DNA from: JBOGED01 sp050743625
Lineage (GTDB): Bacteria > Actinomycetota > Nitriliruptoria > Euzebyales > Egibacteraceae
Direction of reading: 5' to 3'
NCBI GenBank assembly: GCA_050743625.1
Contig: JBOGED010000020.1
Location: 1-12,998, forward strand
Length of the DNA: 12,998 bases
Each line of letters begins with the position of its first letter. The first letter of the stretch is position 1. The notes under the pieces are model-generated. The model saw nothing but the letters and a program-made list of their open reading frames with translations, made no database searches and was not told the origin of the DNA. Shown one piece after another: positions 12,951 to 12,998 of the stretch. Both the position numbers and the translations under genes were made by a program.

Positions 12951-12998
12951 GCGACGATCCTAGCCCGAGGTTGTGTGGAGGATCCGCGCGGTATACCG
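12951..12998 (-). promoter_or_regulatory. Leaderless promoter of the DUF309 gene with upstream palindrome
   Basis: The -10 hexamer TAGGAT lies at 12962-12957, 6 nt before the ATG; no clear -35 is visible. The perfect 10-bp palindrome CGGTATACCG (12989-12998) ends at the window edge and shares CGGTATACC with the region upstream of the M48 protease (9777-9785). Confidence 0.55.

Overview
The window comes from a high-GC Actinomycetota-like chromosome. The evidence is the GC-rich codon use, a PspA-PspAA-HtpX stress cluster, a PimB'-like mannosyltransferase, two small CxxC zinc-ribbon proteins of actinobacterial type, remains of a mycobacterial CtpC-type metal ATPase, and at least one apparently leaderless promoter. 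No genus can be named from the sequence alone. No tRNA, rRNA, CRISPR array, phage gene or transposase was seen.

Left part (1-5010). The minus strand carries pspA, pspAA and the first 26 codons of htpX, tightly coupled, as an envelope-stress unit. A ~100-bp region containing a 14-bp palindrome separates it from a divergent plus-strand pair: a four-helix membrane protein and a biotin carboxylase that ends just before the expected biotin-carrier domain. A Tat-exported UlaG-like metallo-beta-lactamase-fold protein runs convergently (11-nt overlap). Divergent from it is an MntA-type nucleotidyltransferase antitoxin whose HepT (HEPN) toxin partner survives only as a ~70-bp scar.

Middle part (5010-10011). 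Five minus-strand genes follow. They are a two-helix sensor protein with an intact histidine-kinase-type ATPase domain but no visible phosphoacceptor domain; an N-terminally truncated TIGR03943/DUF1980 protein; an intact GT4 mannosyltransferase of the PimB' type; an intact STE24-like M48 membrane protease; and a four-cysteine mini-protein. A 270-bp non-coding stretch between protease and glycosyltransferase holds a 44-nt interrupted hairpin and partly repeated units.

Right part (10012-12998). This is a gene graveyard. A CooC-type ATPase gene has lost its start codon, P-loop, frame and middle third. A PacL (DUF1490)-like fragment is fused to a decayed ctpC-type P1B-ATPase with three frame changes and both ends missing. 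Between and beside them sit two genes that look intact, a zinc-ribbon protein and a DUF309 protein. The decay affects metal-related functions, a toxin and a carrier domain while neighbours stay intact, so it looks like real genome erosion. Single-base frame changes could also be assembly errors and should be checked against reads.
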